From assembly GCA_044507605.1 (NCBI GenBank), contig JBIQJI010000013.1, positions 1 through 64,000 of the forward strand: a stretch of 64,000 nt of DNA, in the 5' to 3' direction. The notes below the pieces were generated by a model. That model was not told where the DNA came from. It worked only from the letters and a program-made list of their open reading frames with translations, and made no database searches. The translations under genes and the position numbers were made by a program. Every line of letters starts with the position of its first letter. The stretch's first letter is position 1. Below are positions 24,924-33,189 of this stretch, one piece after another. The stretch is from Thermopolyspora sp044507605 (GTDB taxonomy: Bacteria; Actinomycetota; Actinomycetes; Streptosporangiales; Streptosporangiaceae).

Positions 24924-25899
24924 GAGCCACGGTCTCCTTCCCGCTCAGGACGTCGGCGAACGCCTCGGCGATGGCCGGTGAGTCGGGCAGCCAGCCCCAT
25001 TGCCCGTTCGGGTTGCATTCGATCCAGATCCAGTGGCCGGGGTCGTCCTGATCGCCTGTGAGGGCGAAGTCGAAGCAGCCGAAAACAAGATCGAAGCGGT
25101 CGAGGTAGGTATGCAGAGCCGCCGCGATGGGAGCCGGAACGGCGACGGGAACGTGGGTGAGGTCGTCCCAGTCGCCGCGCCGCCAATCCAGCGCGCTATC
25201 AGGGGTGGTGATCTGTTGGGCGAATATCTTCCGGCCGACGACGGTGACGCGAACGTCACTGACCTTCGGAATCTCGGCCTGAAACAGATGGGCTGTCACG
25301 GAAAGGGACGAGTCGAAGGTGCTCGGGTCGACGCGCTGCGTCCAGATGGCCCCTGTATGACCGTCCTCGCTCGGTGGCAGCCCGCGAAAGGTCTTGTAGA
25401 CGATGTGTGGGTGCGTTGCCGCGAACCTTTTGGCCGCCTCGGTGTCATTGGTGATCAGGGTCGCTGGGATCGTCAGTCCCAATTGGGCGGCCACGTGCAA
25501 CTGGGCGGGCTTGAAGTCGGCACGGGAGACGGCGGCGGGGTGGTTGACGTACCGGACCTGATGCAGGCAGTTGAGGACACCGCCGAGTCCGTGCCGAGCT
25601 TCGGCGATGGCGAAGTCTCGTTCTTGTGCGGGCAAATGGGCGAAGCGCACGGTGTACGGGGTGGGTCGGCGGTAATACACGGCTGTGACTTCGCCCAACT
25701 CGGCCTCTCGGCTCGCCGTGCGGATGGTGCCGCACCAGGCTCGGGTCATTGTCTCGATCTGAGCCTCGAAATGCAGACCTGTTCCGATATCGGCGGGGTC
25801 GATGCGGGCAATGGCCACGTCGCGCTCGTTCAGTGCGGTGATGACCAGGTCGGCCGTCACATCTTCCAGGGACGTGACGACCAGAACGAGGGGGTCCAT
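24901..25899 (-). CDS. ATP-grasp ligase of a graspetide (omega-ester/amide peptide) system
   Basis: A 332-residue ATP-grasp enzyme of the TgmB/MvdD-like group. VYYRRPTPYTVRF (about 75-87) is the conserved N-terminal RRP segment. IVYKTFRG carries the lysine that binds ATP. KVSDVRVTVVG and WIWIECNPNGQWGW provide the acidic and asparagine metal ligands near the C-terminus. Family members join side-chain hydroxyls or amines of the precursor to Asp/Glu side chains, making macrocyclic esters or amides with ATP. The gene starts six bases after the precursor stop and overlaps the methyltransferase, so precursor, ligase and methyltransferase form one operon. No protease or transporter gene is adjacent. 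Confidence 0.92.
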   Translation of the reverse strand: MDPLVLVVTSLEDVTADLVITALNERDVAIARIDPADIGTGLHFEAQIETMTRAWCGTIRTASREAELGEVTAVYYRRPTPYTVRFAHLPAQERDFAIAEARHGLGGVLNCLHQVRYVNHPAAVSRADFKPAQLHVAAQLGLTIPATLITNDTEAAKRFAATHPHIVYKTFRGLPPSEDGHTGAIWTQRVDPSTFDSSLSVTAHLFQAEIPKVSDVRVTVVGRKIFAQQITTPDSALDWRRGDWDDLTHVPVAVPAPIAAALHTYLDRFDLVFGCFDFALTGDQDDPGHWIWIECNPNGQWGWLPDSPAIAEAFADVLSGKETVAHATHDRS

Positions 25900-25905
25900 G
25901 GGTCG

Positions 25906-26172
25906 TCAGTCGGGCGTGTAATCAGTGGTGTTGTCGTCTGCGATCTGGGGCTGAGGGCCGTTTCCGTCGCCGCCCCCTGAAACGGACGCCGTGTTCGTGG
26001 CTCGGGAAGTTCCATGCTTGCCGAACTCGATCAGCCGTCCGTCGGCGTCTGCGTAGCGAGCGACCTGGGTCACGGGGTCCAAGGTCACCGTCGTGTAGGG
26101 AAGCGCACCGGCCATCAGGCGGGCGGTCACCAGTCGCATCGCCCAGGGGGCTCCGGATGTGGGTGGGGACAT
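25906..26172 (-). CDS. Graspetide precursor peptide (putative ATP-grasp target RiPP)
   Basis: An 88-residue peptide. The leader (about 1-50) contains PWAMRLVTARL and YTTVTLDPVTQVARYADADGR, resembling the conserved leader of ATP-grasp target peptides. The core is rich in hydroxyl donors first (T55, S56, T59, T61, S63, S65), then a GGGDG turn (66-70), then acids (D79, D80, D84, D88, the last being the C-terminal residue). This donor-loop-acceptor order fits a stem-loop graspetide, and D69-G70 in the loop is the natural site for aspartimide formation by the methyltransferase. ATG 26172 is chosen over the in-frame ATG 26208 because GGAAGGG lies seven bases upstream. The stop is six bases before the ligase start. 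Confidence 0.9.
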   Translation of the reverse strand: MSPPTSGAPWAMRLVTARLMAGALPYTTVTLDPVTQVARYADADGRLIEFGKHGTSRATNTASVSGGGDGNGPQPQIADDNTTDYTPD

Positions 26173-26682
26173 GTCAGATCCCTTCCGGGAGGTTTGGTCA
26201 TAGCCCATTTATTGCGACTTTCGTCGAAGCGTGTAACGCACGCCACAGAACCTATGAAATGGGGCATTTGGGCGCTTTGCTAACATCGGGGCCTCTTTGG
26301 ATTTCCCCCATGCTGTGTTGAGTGTAGAACGAACCCACATCCGAGGGCAATATTCTTCATCCCGTTTTCCAGGATGGATATGTCCAAGGTAGATATCTTT
26401 TATACGTGAACTGTCGGCTGCGGTGACAAGTGGTGGCGGCTGCGGTGCGAGATGGTGGCGGTAGCAGTGGGTCTGGTCCGCCTCGCCTGAGGTGTCCGGG
26501 GCGTGGCCGTACGCCGAGGGAAACTCGAATGCGCGTGTCCTCGTGTCGAGCCGCGGCGTTTTACACGCGGGGATCCGAGGGCCGGCGCAGGTGGTCGTTC
26601 GGCTGGTCGCGGGGGTGGGCCGGGCCGGGGTGGGGTGGGCCCCGTGGGTGGGTTTCGGAAGAGGCGACGTAGTGTGCCGACT
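26173..26682. other. 510-base divergent intergenic region between the RiPP operon and fbiC
   Basis: No convincing gene is seen here. The stretch 26310-26410 is clearly richer in A and T than its surroundings, as expected for a promoter zone serving the RiPP operon to the left and fbiC to the right. A small perfect inverted repeat AAATG-GGG-CATTT lies at 26257-26269, about 85 bases upstream of the precursor start, and could be an operator. I could not assign -35/-10 boxes with confidence. Open frames covering the rest have no ribosome sites or recognisable products. Confidence 0.5.
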
Positions 26683-29277
26683 ATGAGTGTTGGGGTGAGC
26701 GGTGGCAGTGGGATGCGGCGGGCGTTGGCTCGGGCGCGGGATGGGAAGGCGCTGGACGTCGGGGAGGCCGCGGTGCTGTTGGGCGCCCGGGGGGACGATC
26801 TCGACGCGCTGCTGAGCCATGCGTCGCGGGTGCGGGACGCCGGGCTGGCGGCCGTTGGGCGGGCCGGGGTGGTGACCTACAGCCGGAAGGTGTTCATTCC
26901 GTTGACCCGGCTGTGCCGGGACAAGTGCGGGTACTGCACGTTCGCCACGGCGCCGCACAAGGTGCACGCCGCGTATCTTTCGCCGGACGAGGTGGTGGAG
27001 ATCGCCCGGCGGGGGGCGGCGATGGGGTGCAAGGAGGCGCTGTTCACGCTGGGGGACCGGCCCGAGGAGCGGTGGCGGCAGGCGCGGGAGTGGCTGGACG
27101 CGCACGGGTACGACGACACGTTGTCGTACGTGCGGGCGATGGCGATCAGGGTGCTGGAGGAGACGGGGCTGCTGCCGCATCTGAACCCCGGGGTGATGTC
27201 GTGGCGGGACCTGCAGCGGCTCAAGCCGGTCGCGCCGTCGATGGGGATGATGCTGGAGACGAGTTCGCGGCGGCTGTTCGAGGAGAAGGGCATGCCGCAC
27301 TACGGGTCGCCGGACAAGGATCCGGCGGTGCGGCTGCGGGTGCTGGAGGACGCCGGGCGGCTGAACGTGCCGTTCACGACGGGCATCTTGATCGGCATCG
27401 GGGAGACGGTCGGGGAGCGGGCCGAGTCGATCTTCGCGATCAGGCGGGTGGCGCGGGAGTACGGCGGTGTCCAGGAGGTCATCGTGCAGAACTTCCGCGC
27501 CAAGCCGGACACCGCGATGCGGGGCATGCCCGACGCGGACCTGAGCGAGCTGGCGGCGACGATCGCGGTGGCGCGGCTGGTTCTGGGGCCGAGGATGCGG
27601 GTGCAGGCGCCGCCGAACCTGGTCGATGACGAGTACGCGCTGATGTTGCGGGCCGGCATCGACGACTGGGGCGGGGTGTCGCCGCTGACGCCCGATCATG
27701 TGAATCCCGAGCGGCCGTGGCCGCAGATCGAGGAGCTGGCGGCGCGGACGGCCGAGGCGGGGTTCGAGCTGAAGGAACGGCTCACCGTTTATCCGGAGTA
27801 CGTGCGGGCGGGGGAGCCGTGGCTCGATCCCCGGCTGCGCGCGCATGTGGCCGCGCTGGCCGACCCCGCCACCGGGCTGGCCCGTGCGGATGCCGAGATC
27901 GTCGGGCGGCCCTGGCAGGAGCCCGATGGCGGTTTCGCGGCGGCCGGCCGGACCGAGCTGCACGTCGAGGTCGACACCGAGGGCCGGCACGCCGACCGCC
28001 GCGACGATTTCGCGTACGTCTACGGCGACTGGGACGCCCTGAAGGAGCGCCTGGCCCGCTCGTCGGCCGCCGTCGCCCCGGTGGGGGAGGTGGCGGCCGC
28101 GTTGCGGCAGGCGCGGACGGATCCGGCGGGGCTCAGTGAGGCGCAGGCGCTCGCGCTGCTCGGGACGGCGGGCGACGAGCGGGGCGCCGGGGCCGATGAC
28201 GCGGCGCTGGACGAGCTGGCGGCGATCGCCGACGATCTGCGGCGCGAGGCGGTCGGCGACGACGTGACGTACGTGGTGAACCGCAACATCAACTTCACGA
28301 ACGTCTGCTACACCGGGTGCCGGTTCTGCGCGTTCGCGCAGCGGCGCACCGACGCCGACGCCTACACGCTGTCGCTGGACCAGGTGGCGGATCGGGCGGC
28401 GGAGGCGTGGGCGGCCGGGGCGACGGAGGTGTGCATGCAGGGCGGGATTCATCCCGACCTGCCGGGCACGGCGTACTTCGACATCGCGAAGGCGGTCAAG
28501 GACCGGGTGCCGGACATCCATGTGCATGCGTTCTCCCCCATGGAGGTCGTGAACGGGGCGAGCCGCACGAACCTGTCGGTCGAGGACTGGCTGGTGGCCG
28601 CGCGGGAGGCCGGGGTGGACTCGCTGCCGGGCACGGCGGCCGAGATCCTCGACGACGAGGTGCGCTGGGTGCTGACGAAGGGCAAGCTGCCGGCCCGCGA
28701 GTGGGTCGAGGTGATCACGACGGCGCATCGGCTGGGCATCCCGACGACGGCGACGATGATGTACGGCCACGTCGACACCCATCTGCACTGGGTGCGGCAT
28801 CTGCGCCTGATCCGCGACATTCAGGAGGAGACCGGCGGGTTCTCGGAGTTCGTGCTGCTGCCGTTCGTGCATCACAGCGCGCCCATCTACCTGGCGGGGG
28901 TGGCGCGGCCGGGGCCGACGGCGCGGGAGAACCGGGCGGTGCACGCGCTGGCGCGCATCATGCTGCACGGCGCGATCCGCAACATCCAGTGCTCGTGGGT
29001 GAAGCTGCGCGACGATCTGTGCCGGGCGGTGTTGCAGGGCGGGGTGAACGACCTCGGCGGCACGCTGATGGAGGAGACGATCAGCCGCATGGCGGGTTCG
29101 GAGAACGGGTCGTACAAGACCATCGCCGAGCTGGCCGAGATGGTGGCGCCGACGGGTCGTCCGGTGCGGCAGCGCACCACGTCGTACGGCACGCCGAGCG
29201 CGGAGCGGCTGGCGGCCGCGCGGGCGAGCGACGGGGTGTGCCGGAGCGTGCGCCGGTCGCTGCCCGTCGTCTCCTAG
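26683..29277 (+). CDS. fbiC: FO synthase FbiC (fused CofG-CofH radical SAM enzyme)
   Basis: An 864-residue bifunctional radical SAM protein that makes the deazaflavin FO of coenzyme F420 from tyrosine and the riboflavin precursor 5-amino-6-ribitylamino-uracil. Two Cx3Cx2C iron-sulfur motifs are present: CRDKCGYC at 78-85 in the CofG half and CYTGCRFC at 542-549 in the CofH half. Long segments such as KPVAPSMGMMLETSSRRLFE, LTPDHVNPERPWP and MMYGHVD match the mycobacterial FbiC. Length is as expected. ATG 26683 is reported, but GTG 26674 (three codons earlier) has the better-placed ribosome site, GGAAGAGG nine bases upstream. The other F420 genes, fbiA and fbiB, lie 5-7 kb away across the hexuronate operon. 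Confidence 0.96.
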   Translation: MSVGVSGGSGMRRALARARDGKALDVGEAAVLLGARGDDLDALLSHASRVRDAGLAAVGRAGVVTYSRKVFIPLTRLCRDKCGYCTFATAPHKVHAAYLSPDEVVEIARRGAAMGCKEALFTLGDRPEERWRQAREWLDAHGYDDTLSYVRAMAIRVLEETGLLPHLNPGVMSWRDLQRLKPVAPSMGMMLETSSRRLFEEKGMPHYGSPDKDPAVRLRVLEDAGRLNVPFTTGILIGIGETVGERAESIFAIRRVAREYGGVQEVIVQNFRAKPDTAMRGMPDADLSELAATIAVARLVLGPRMRVQAPPNLVDDEYALMLRAGIDDWGGVSPLTPDHVNPERPWPQIEELAARTAEAGFELKERLTVYPEYVRAGEPWLDPRLRAHVAALADPATGLARADAEIVGRPWQEPDGGFAAAGRTELHVEVDTEGRHADRRDDFAYVYGDWDALKERLARSSAAVAPVGEVAAALRQARTDPAGLSEAQALALLGTAGDERGAGADDAALDELAAIADDLRREAVGDDVTYVVNRNINFTNVCYTGCRFCAFAQRRTDADAYTLSLDQVADRAAEAWAAGATEVCMQGGIHPDLPGTAYFDIAKAVKDRVPDIHVHAFSPMEVVNGASRTNLSVEDWLVAAREAGVDSLPGTAAEILDDEVRWVLTKGKLPAREWVEVITTAHRLGIPTTATMMYGHVDTHLHWVRHLRLIRDIQEETGGFSEFVLLPFVHHSAPIYLAGVARPGPTARENRAVHALARIMLHGAIRNIQCSWVKLRDDLCRAVLQGGVNDLGGTLMEETISRMAGSENGSYKTIAELAEMVAPTGRPVRQRTTSYGTPSAERLAAARASDGVCRSVRRSLPVVS

Positions 29278-29438
29278 TCCGGGTCCGAGGGGGCCGCCCG
29301 GGTGAGCGGTGACGGCTCTCGCAGGGCATCGTGATCGTCTCTGGGGGCGGTGCGGGGCCGCCCGCCGCCGCCCCTGGAGGCGCGTGAGCAGATCGTCCGG
29401 ACTTGACGGAATGCCGGGGCATTGGTCAAGCTCATTAG

Positions 29439-29454
29439 CTGAAAACCTTTGCAG
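29439..29454 (+). promoter_or_regulatory. LacI-type operator upstream of uxaC
   Basis: CTGAAAACCTTTGCAG is an imperfect inverted repeat of the LacI-family type (TGnAA...TTnCA). It ends directly at the uxaC ribosome site AGAGGAG. The same sequence with two changes occurs at 30861-30876 before the lacI-type gene, which strongly supports both as sites for that regulator. Binding here would block initiation or elongation into uxaC. Confidence 0.75.
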
Positions 29455-29463
29455 AGGAGCGTG

Positions 29464-30864
29464 ATGACGGACGAGCTGTTTCCCCCGGATCCGACGGTGC
29501 GGGGGATCGCGCGGGAACTGTACGACGGTGTGGCGGAGCTGCCGATCATCAGCCCGCACGGCCATGTCGATCCACGGCTGCTGGCCGACGACGAACCGTT
29601 CCCCGACCCGGCCCGTCTGCTCATCGTGCCCGATCACTATCTGACGCGGATGCTGGTCAGCCAGGGGGTCACGCCCGATCGGCTCGGCGTGCGGCCGCTC
29701 GGCGGCGGCCCGGCCGAGCAGGACGGCAGGGCGATCTGGCGGCTGTTCGCCGAGCATTGGCACCTGTTCAGGGGCACGCCGTCGCGGCTGTGGCTGGAGC
29801 TGACCTTCCGCGACGTGTTCGGCCTCGGCACGGTGCGGCTGTCGCCGGAGACGGCCGACGAGCTCTACGACGCCCTCGCCGAGCGGCTGGCCAAGCCGGA
29901 GTTCCGGCCGCGTGCGCTGTTCGAGCGGTTCGGCATCGAGCGGCTGGCCACGACCGAGTCGCCGCTCGACCCGCTGACCCATCATGACCGGCTCGCGGCC
30001 GAGGGCTGGGGCGGCCGGGTGGTCACCACGTTCCGGCCCGACGCCGTGGTGGATCCGGACCGTCCCGACTGGGCGGCCTCGGTGCGCCGGCTGGGCGAGC
30101 TGACGGGGCGCGACGTGGAAACTTTCACGGGATACCTGGATGCGTTGCGGGATCGCCGGGCGTATTTCGCGGCGCGGGGCGCCACCGCGACCGACCACGG
30201 GCACCCGACGGCGCGCACCGGCGATCTCGGCCCCGCGGGGGCCGCGCGGATCTTCGCGCGGGCGCTGGCCGGGGCGAGCGAGCCGGGCGACGCGGAGGCG
30301 TTCCGCGGGCACATGCTGATGGAGTTCGCGAAGATGTCGGTGGCGGACGGGCTGGTGATGCAGCTGCACCCGGGGCCGTTCCGCGATCACGACGCGTGGC
30401 TGGCGGGCCGGTTCGGCGCCGACACCGGCGGCGACATCCCGACCCCGACCGACTACGTGCGGGGGTTGAAGCCGTTGCTCGACCGGTTCGGGCACGAGCC
30501 GGGGTTCCGCCTGGTGCTCTTCACGCTCGACGAGTCGGCCTTCACGCGGGAGCTGGCGCCGCTCGCCGGGGTGTATCCCGCGCTCTACCTGGGCGCGCCG
30601 TGGTGGTTCCTCGACAGCCCCGAAGGGCTGCGCAGGTTCCGCGAGACCGTCACCGAGACGGCCGGCTTCTACAACACGGTGGGCTTCGCCGACGACACGC
30701 GGGCGTTCTGTTCCATTCCGGTACGCCACCAGGTGGCCCGGCGGATCGACGCGGCGTACCTGGCCCGGCTGGTGGCCGAGGAGCGGCTGCCGCTGGACGA
30801 GGCCGCGCAGACGGCCGCCGACCTGGCGTACCATCTGCCGAGGCGGGTCTACAACTTTGCCTGA
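29464..30864 (+). CDS. uxaC: Glucuronate isomerase
   Basis: A 466-residue enzyme of the uronate isomerase branch of the amidohydrolase superfamily. It converts D-glucuronate to D-fructuronate, or galacturonate to tagaturonate. The metal-site motif IISPHGHVDPR is near 29-39, DHYLTRMLVSQGV follows, and ATTESPLDPL, MQLHPGPFRDHD and APWWFLDSPEGLRRF are typical core segments. Length is normal. ATG 29464 follows AGGAG; a LacI-type operator abuts the ribosome site. It is the first enzyme of the hexuronate operon: manD and uxuB supply the next two steps after an intervening regulator gene. Confidence 0.93.
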   Translation: MTDELFPPDPTVRGIARELYDGVAELPIISPHGHVDPRLLADDEPFPDPARLLIVPDHYLTRMLVSQGVTPDRLGVRPLGGGPAEQDGRAIWRLFAEHWHLFRGTPSRLWLELTFRDVFGLGTVRLSPETADELYDALAERLAKPEFRPRALFERFGIERLATTESPLDPLTHHDRLAAEGWGGRVVTTFRPDAVVDPDRPDWAASVRRLGELTGRDVETFTGYLDALRDRRAYFAARGATATDHGHPTARTGDLGPAGAARIFARALAGASEPGDAEAFRGHMLMEFAKMSVADGLVMQLHPGPFRDHDAWLAGRFGADTGGDIPTPTDYVRGLKPLLDRFGHEPGFRLVLFTLDESAFTRELAPLAGVYPALYLGAPWWFLDSPEGLRRFRETVTETAGFYNTVGFADDTRAFCSIPVRHQVARRIDAAYLARLVAEERLPLDEAAQTAADLAYHLPRRVYNFA

Positions 30865-30876
30865 AACCGTTTGCAG
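30861..30876 (+). promoter_or_regulatory. LacI-type operator before the regulator gene
   Basis: CTGAAACCGTTTGCAG, centred on CG as in classic LacI/GalR operators, begins at the uxaC stop codon and lies 37 bases before the lacI-type start. It shares 14 of 16 bases with the site before uxaC. It probably gives the regulator control over its own expression and over manD and uxuB. Confidence 0.78.
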
Positions 30877-30912
30877 CCGTTGCACTAGAGGAGCCGTCTG
30901 GAGGAGGCCGGC

Positions 30913-31890
30913 ATGGCCGTGACGATCCAGGACGTCGCGAAGGCGGCGGGGGTGTCGGCGTCCACGGTGTCGCGGGCGCTATCGGCCCCGGAGATGGTGC
31001 GCGAGCAGACCCGGGCCCGGGTGCGCGCGGTGGCCGAGAAGCTCGGCTACCGCCCCAACCTGGCGGCCCGCGGCCTGATCACCGGACGCACCACGAACCT
31101 CGGCGTGATCGTGCCCGATCTGACCAACCCGTTCTTCCCGAGCCTGGTGCGCGGCGTGCAGGCGCGGGCCCGGGAGACCGACCACGCGGTGTTCCTGGCC
31201 GACTGCCAGGAGAACGGCATCGAGGAGGCCGGGCTGGTCGCCGCGATGGCCAAGCAGGTCGACGGGGTGATCCTGTGCGCGTCGCGGATGACCCAGCAGA
31301 CGCTCGACTCGGTGCTGGAGCTGGTGCCGATGGTCTTCATCAACCGCCAGGTGCCCGGACGGCCCAACGTGGTCATGGACAGTGCCGGCGGCATGCGCCA
31401 GACCATCGACCACCTCGCGGCGTTCGGCCATCGGCGCGTCGCCTACCTCAACGGGCCGCGCGGCTCGTGGAGCAACCGGGAGCGGCGCAAGGGGCTGCGC
31501 CGGGCCGACCGGCACGGCATGAAGATCACGCAGCTGGGGCCGTTCGAGCCGACGTTCGGGGCCGGGCAGCAGTGCGCCGACCTGGTCATCGCCGCCGATG
31601 TGACCGCCGTGATCGCCTACAACGACGTGATGGCGCTGGGCGTGCTGGCCCGGCTCGCCGAGCGCGGCGTGCCGGTGCCGGGGGCCATGAGCGTGACGGG
31701 GTTCGACGACATCGCGTTCGCCGCGATGGCCACGCCCGCGCTCACCACCGTGGACCTGCGCGGTGAGCGGGCGGGGCGGGCCGCCGTCGACACGCTGCTC
31801 GACGTGCTCGCCACCCGCGACCCGTCACGCGGCCAGGGCCTGGACTCGGCGCTGGTGGTGCGCGCCTCGACCGGCCCGGCCCGCGAGTGA
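30913..31890 (+). CDS. LacI family transcriptional regulator of the hexuronate operon
   Basis: A 325-residue regulator. The DNA-binding head is TIQDVAKAAGVSASTVSRALS at 4-24 with the hinge LGYRPNLAARGL around 46-57. The periplasmic-binding-protein-like core starts at LGVIVPDLTNPFF and has AVIAYNDVMALG and SVTGFDDIAFA, both typical of sugar-responsive members. ATG 30913 follows GGAGGAGGCC. It lies between uxaC and manD with two matching operators in the flanking DNA, so local control of hexuronate use is very likely; the inducer is probably fructuronate, mannonate or a relative (inference). Confidence 0.93.
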   Translation: MAVTIQDVAKAAGVSASTVSRALSAPEMVREQTRARVRAVAEKLGYRPNLAARGLITGRTTNLGVIVPDLTNPFFPSLVRGVQARARETDHAVFLADCQENGIEEAGLVAAMAKQVDGVILCASRMTQQTLDSVLELVPMVFINRQVPGRPNVVMDSAGGMRQTIDHLAAFGHRRVAYLNGPRGSWSNRERRKGLRRADRHGMKITQLGPFEPTFGAGQQCADLVIAADVTAVIAYNDVMALGVLARLAERGVPVPGAMSVTGFDDIAFAAMATPALTTVDLRGERAGRAAVDTLLDVLATRDPSRGQGLDSALVVRASTGPARE

Positions 31891-31977
31891 GCCCGGCGGC
31901 GCGCCCGCACCGCCCGCACCGCCCGCACACGCCGGCCCGGCCGGCGGACCCACCCTTTCGACACCCAACGGAGAGCC

Positions 31978-33189
31978 ATGCGGATCGCCGACGCGAGAGT
32001 GATCGTCACCTGTCCCGGACGCAACTTCGTCACGCTCAAGCTGACCACGGAGGACGGGCTGACCGGCGTCGGCGACGCCACGCTGAACGGCCGGGAGCTG
32101 GCGGTGGCGAGCTATCTGAGCGACCACGTCTGCCAGTTGCTGATCGGCCGCGACGCCTCGCAGATCAACGACATCTGGCAGTACCTCTACAAGGGCGCCT
32201 ACTGGCGGCGCGGCCCGGTCACGATGTCGGCGATCGCCGCCGTCGACACCGCGCTGTGGGACATCAAGGGCAAAGCCGCAGAGATGCCCGTATATCAGCT
32301 CCTAGGGGGCAAAGCCCGGCGTGGGGTGATGGTGTACGGCCACGCCAACGGCCGTGACCTCGACGAGGCCGTGGCCGAGGTCGGCAGATACCTCGACCTC
32401 GGCTACAAGGCGGTCCGCGTCCAGTGCGGCGTGCCGGGCCTGGACGCGACGTACGGCGTCGGCGCCGACCGCGACTTCTACGAGCCGGCCCAGGGCCACA
32501 CGGCCCCCGAGGAGACCGTCTGGGCCACCGAGAAGTACCTCGACTTCGCCCCCGAGATGTTCCGCGCCGTACGCGAGGCCCACGGCTACGGATTCCACCT
32601 GCTGCACGACCTGCACCACCGGCTCACCCCGATCGAGGCCGGCCGGCTCGGCCGGGCCGTGGAGCCGTACCGGCCGTTCTGGCTGGAGGACCCGATCAGC
32701 GAGGAGCTGCAGGAGGGCTTCCGGGTGATCAGGCAGCACACGACGACCCCGATCGCCGTCGGCGAGGTCTACAACTCGATCTGGGACTGCCAGCACCTGA
32801 TCACCGAGCAGCTCATCGACTACATCCGGGCCACGGTCGTGCACGCGGGCGGCATCACGCACCTGCGCCGCATCTTCGACCTGGCCGCGCTCTACCACGT
32901 CCGCACCGGCTCGCACGGCGCCACCGATCTGTCCCCGGTGTGCATGTCGGCGGCGCTGCACCTGGACATCTCAGTGCCGAACTTCGGCATCCAGGAGTAC
33001 ATGCGGCACACCCCGGAGACCGACGCGGTGTTCCCGCACTCGTACCGGTTCGACGACGGCATGCTCATCCCCGGCGACGAGCCCGGCCTCGGCGTGGACA
33101 TCGACGAGGAGCTGGCCGCCAAGTACCCGTACCGCGCGGCGTACCTGCCGGTGAACCGGCTGCAGGACGGCACCGTCCATGACTGGTGA
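31978..33189 (+). CDS. manD: D-mannonate dehydratase, ManD family (enolase superfamily)
   Basis: A 403-residue enolase-superfamily protein. The capping domain starts IADARVIVTCPGRNFVTLKLTT and includes ALWDIKGKAAEMPVYQLLGG. The barrel carries HDLHHRL (first metal Asp plus His), FWLEDPI and AVGEVYNS (further metal glutamates) and RTGSHGATDLSPV (catalytic His). These are the residues of ManD/RspA-type mannonate dehydratases, which turn D-mannonate into 2-keto-3-deoxy-D-gluconate. Some members have low activity or other acid sugars as substrates; the presence of uxaC and uxuB argues for a true mannonate dehydratase. The start is at ATG 31978 after GGAGAG, 87 bases after the regulator. It overlaps uxuB by 11 bases. 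Confidence 0.9.
   Translation: MRIADARVIVTCPGRNFVTLKLTTEDGLTGVGDATLNGRELAVASYLSDHVCQLLIGRDASQINDIWQYLYKGAYWRRGPVTMSAIAAVDTALWDIKGKAAEMPVYQLLGGKARRGVMVYGHANGRDLDEAVAEVGRYLDLGYKAVRVQCGVPGLDATYGVGADRDFYEPAQGHTAPEETVWATEKYLDFAPEMFRAVREAHGYGFHLLHDLHHRLTPIEAGRLGRAVEPYRPFWLEDPISEELQEGFRVIRQHTTTPIAVGEVYNSIWDCQHLITEQLIDYIRATVVHAGGITHLRRIFDLAALYHVRTGSHGATDLSPVCMSAALHLDISVPNFGIQEYMRHTPETDAVFPHSYRFDDGMLIPGDEPGLGVDIDEELAAKYPYRAAYLPVNRLQDGTVHDW

Noticed and set aside
26209..30885. A 1558-codon open frame on the minus strand
   Set aside because: It lies antisense to fbiC and uxaC, has Arg/Pro/His-rich composition typical of shadow frames in high-GC DNA, and matches no known protein pattern.
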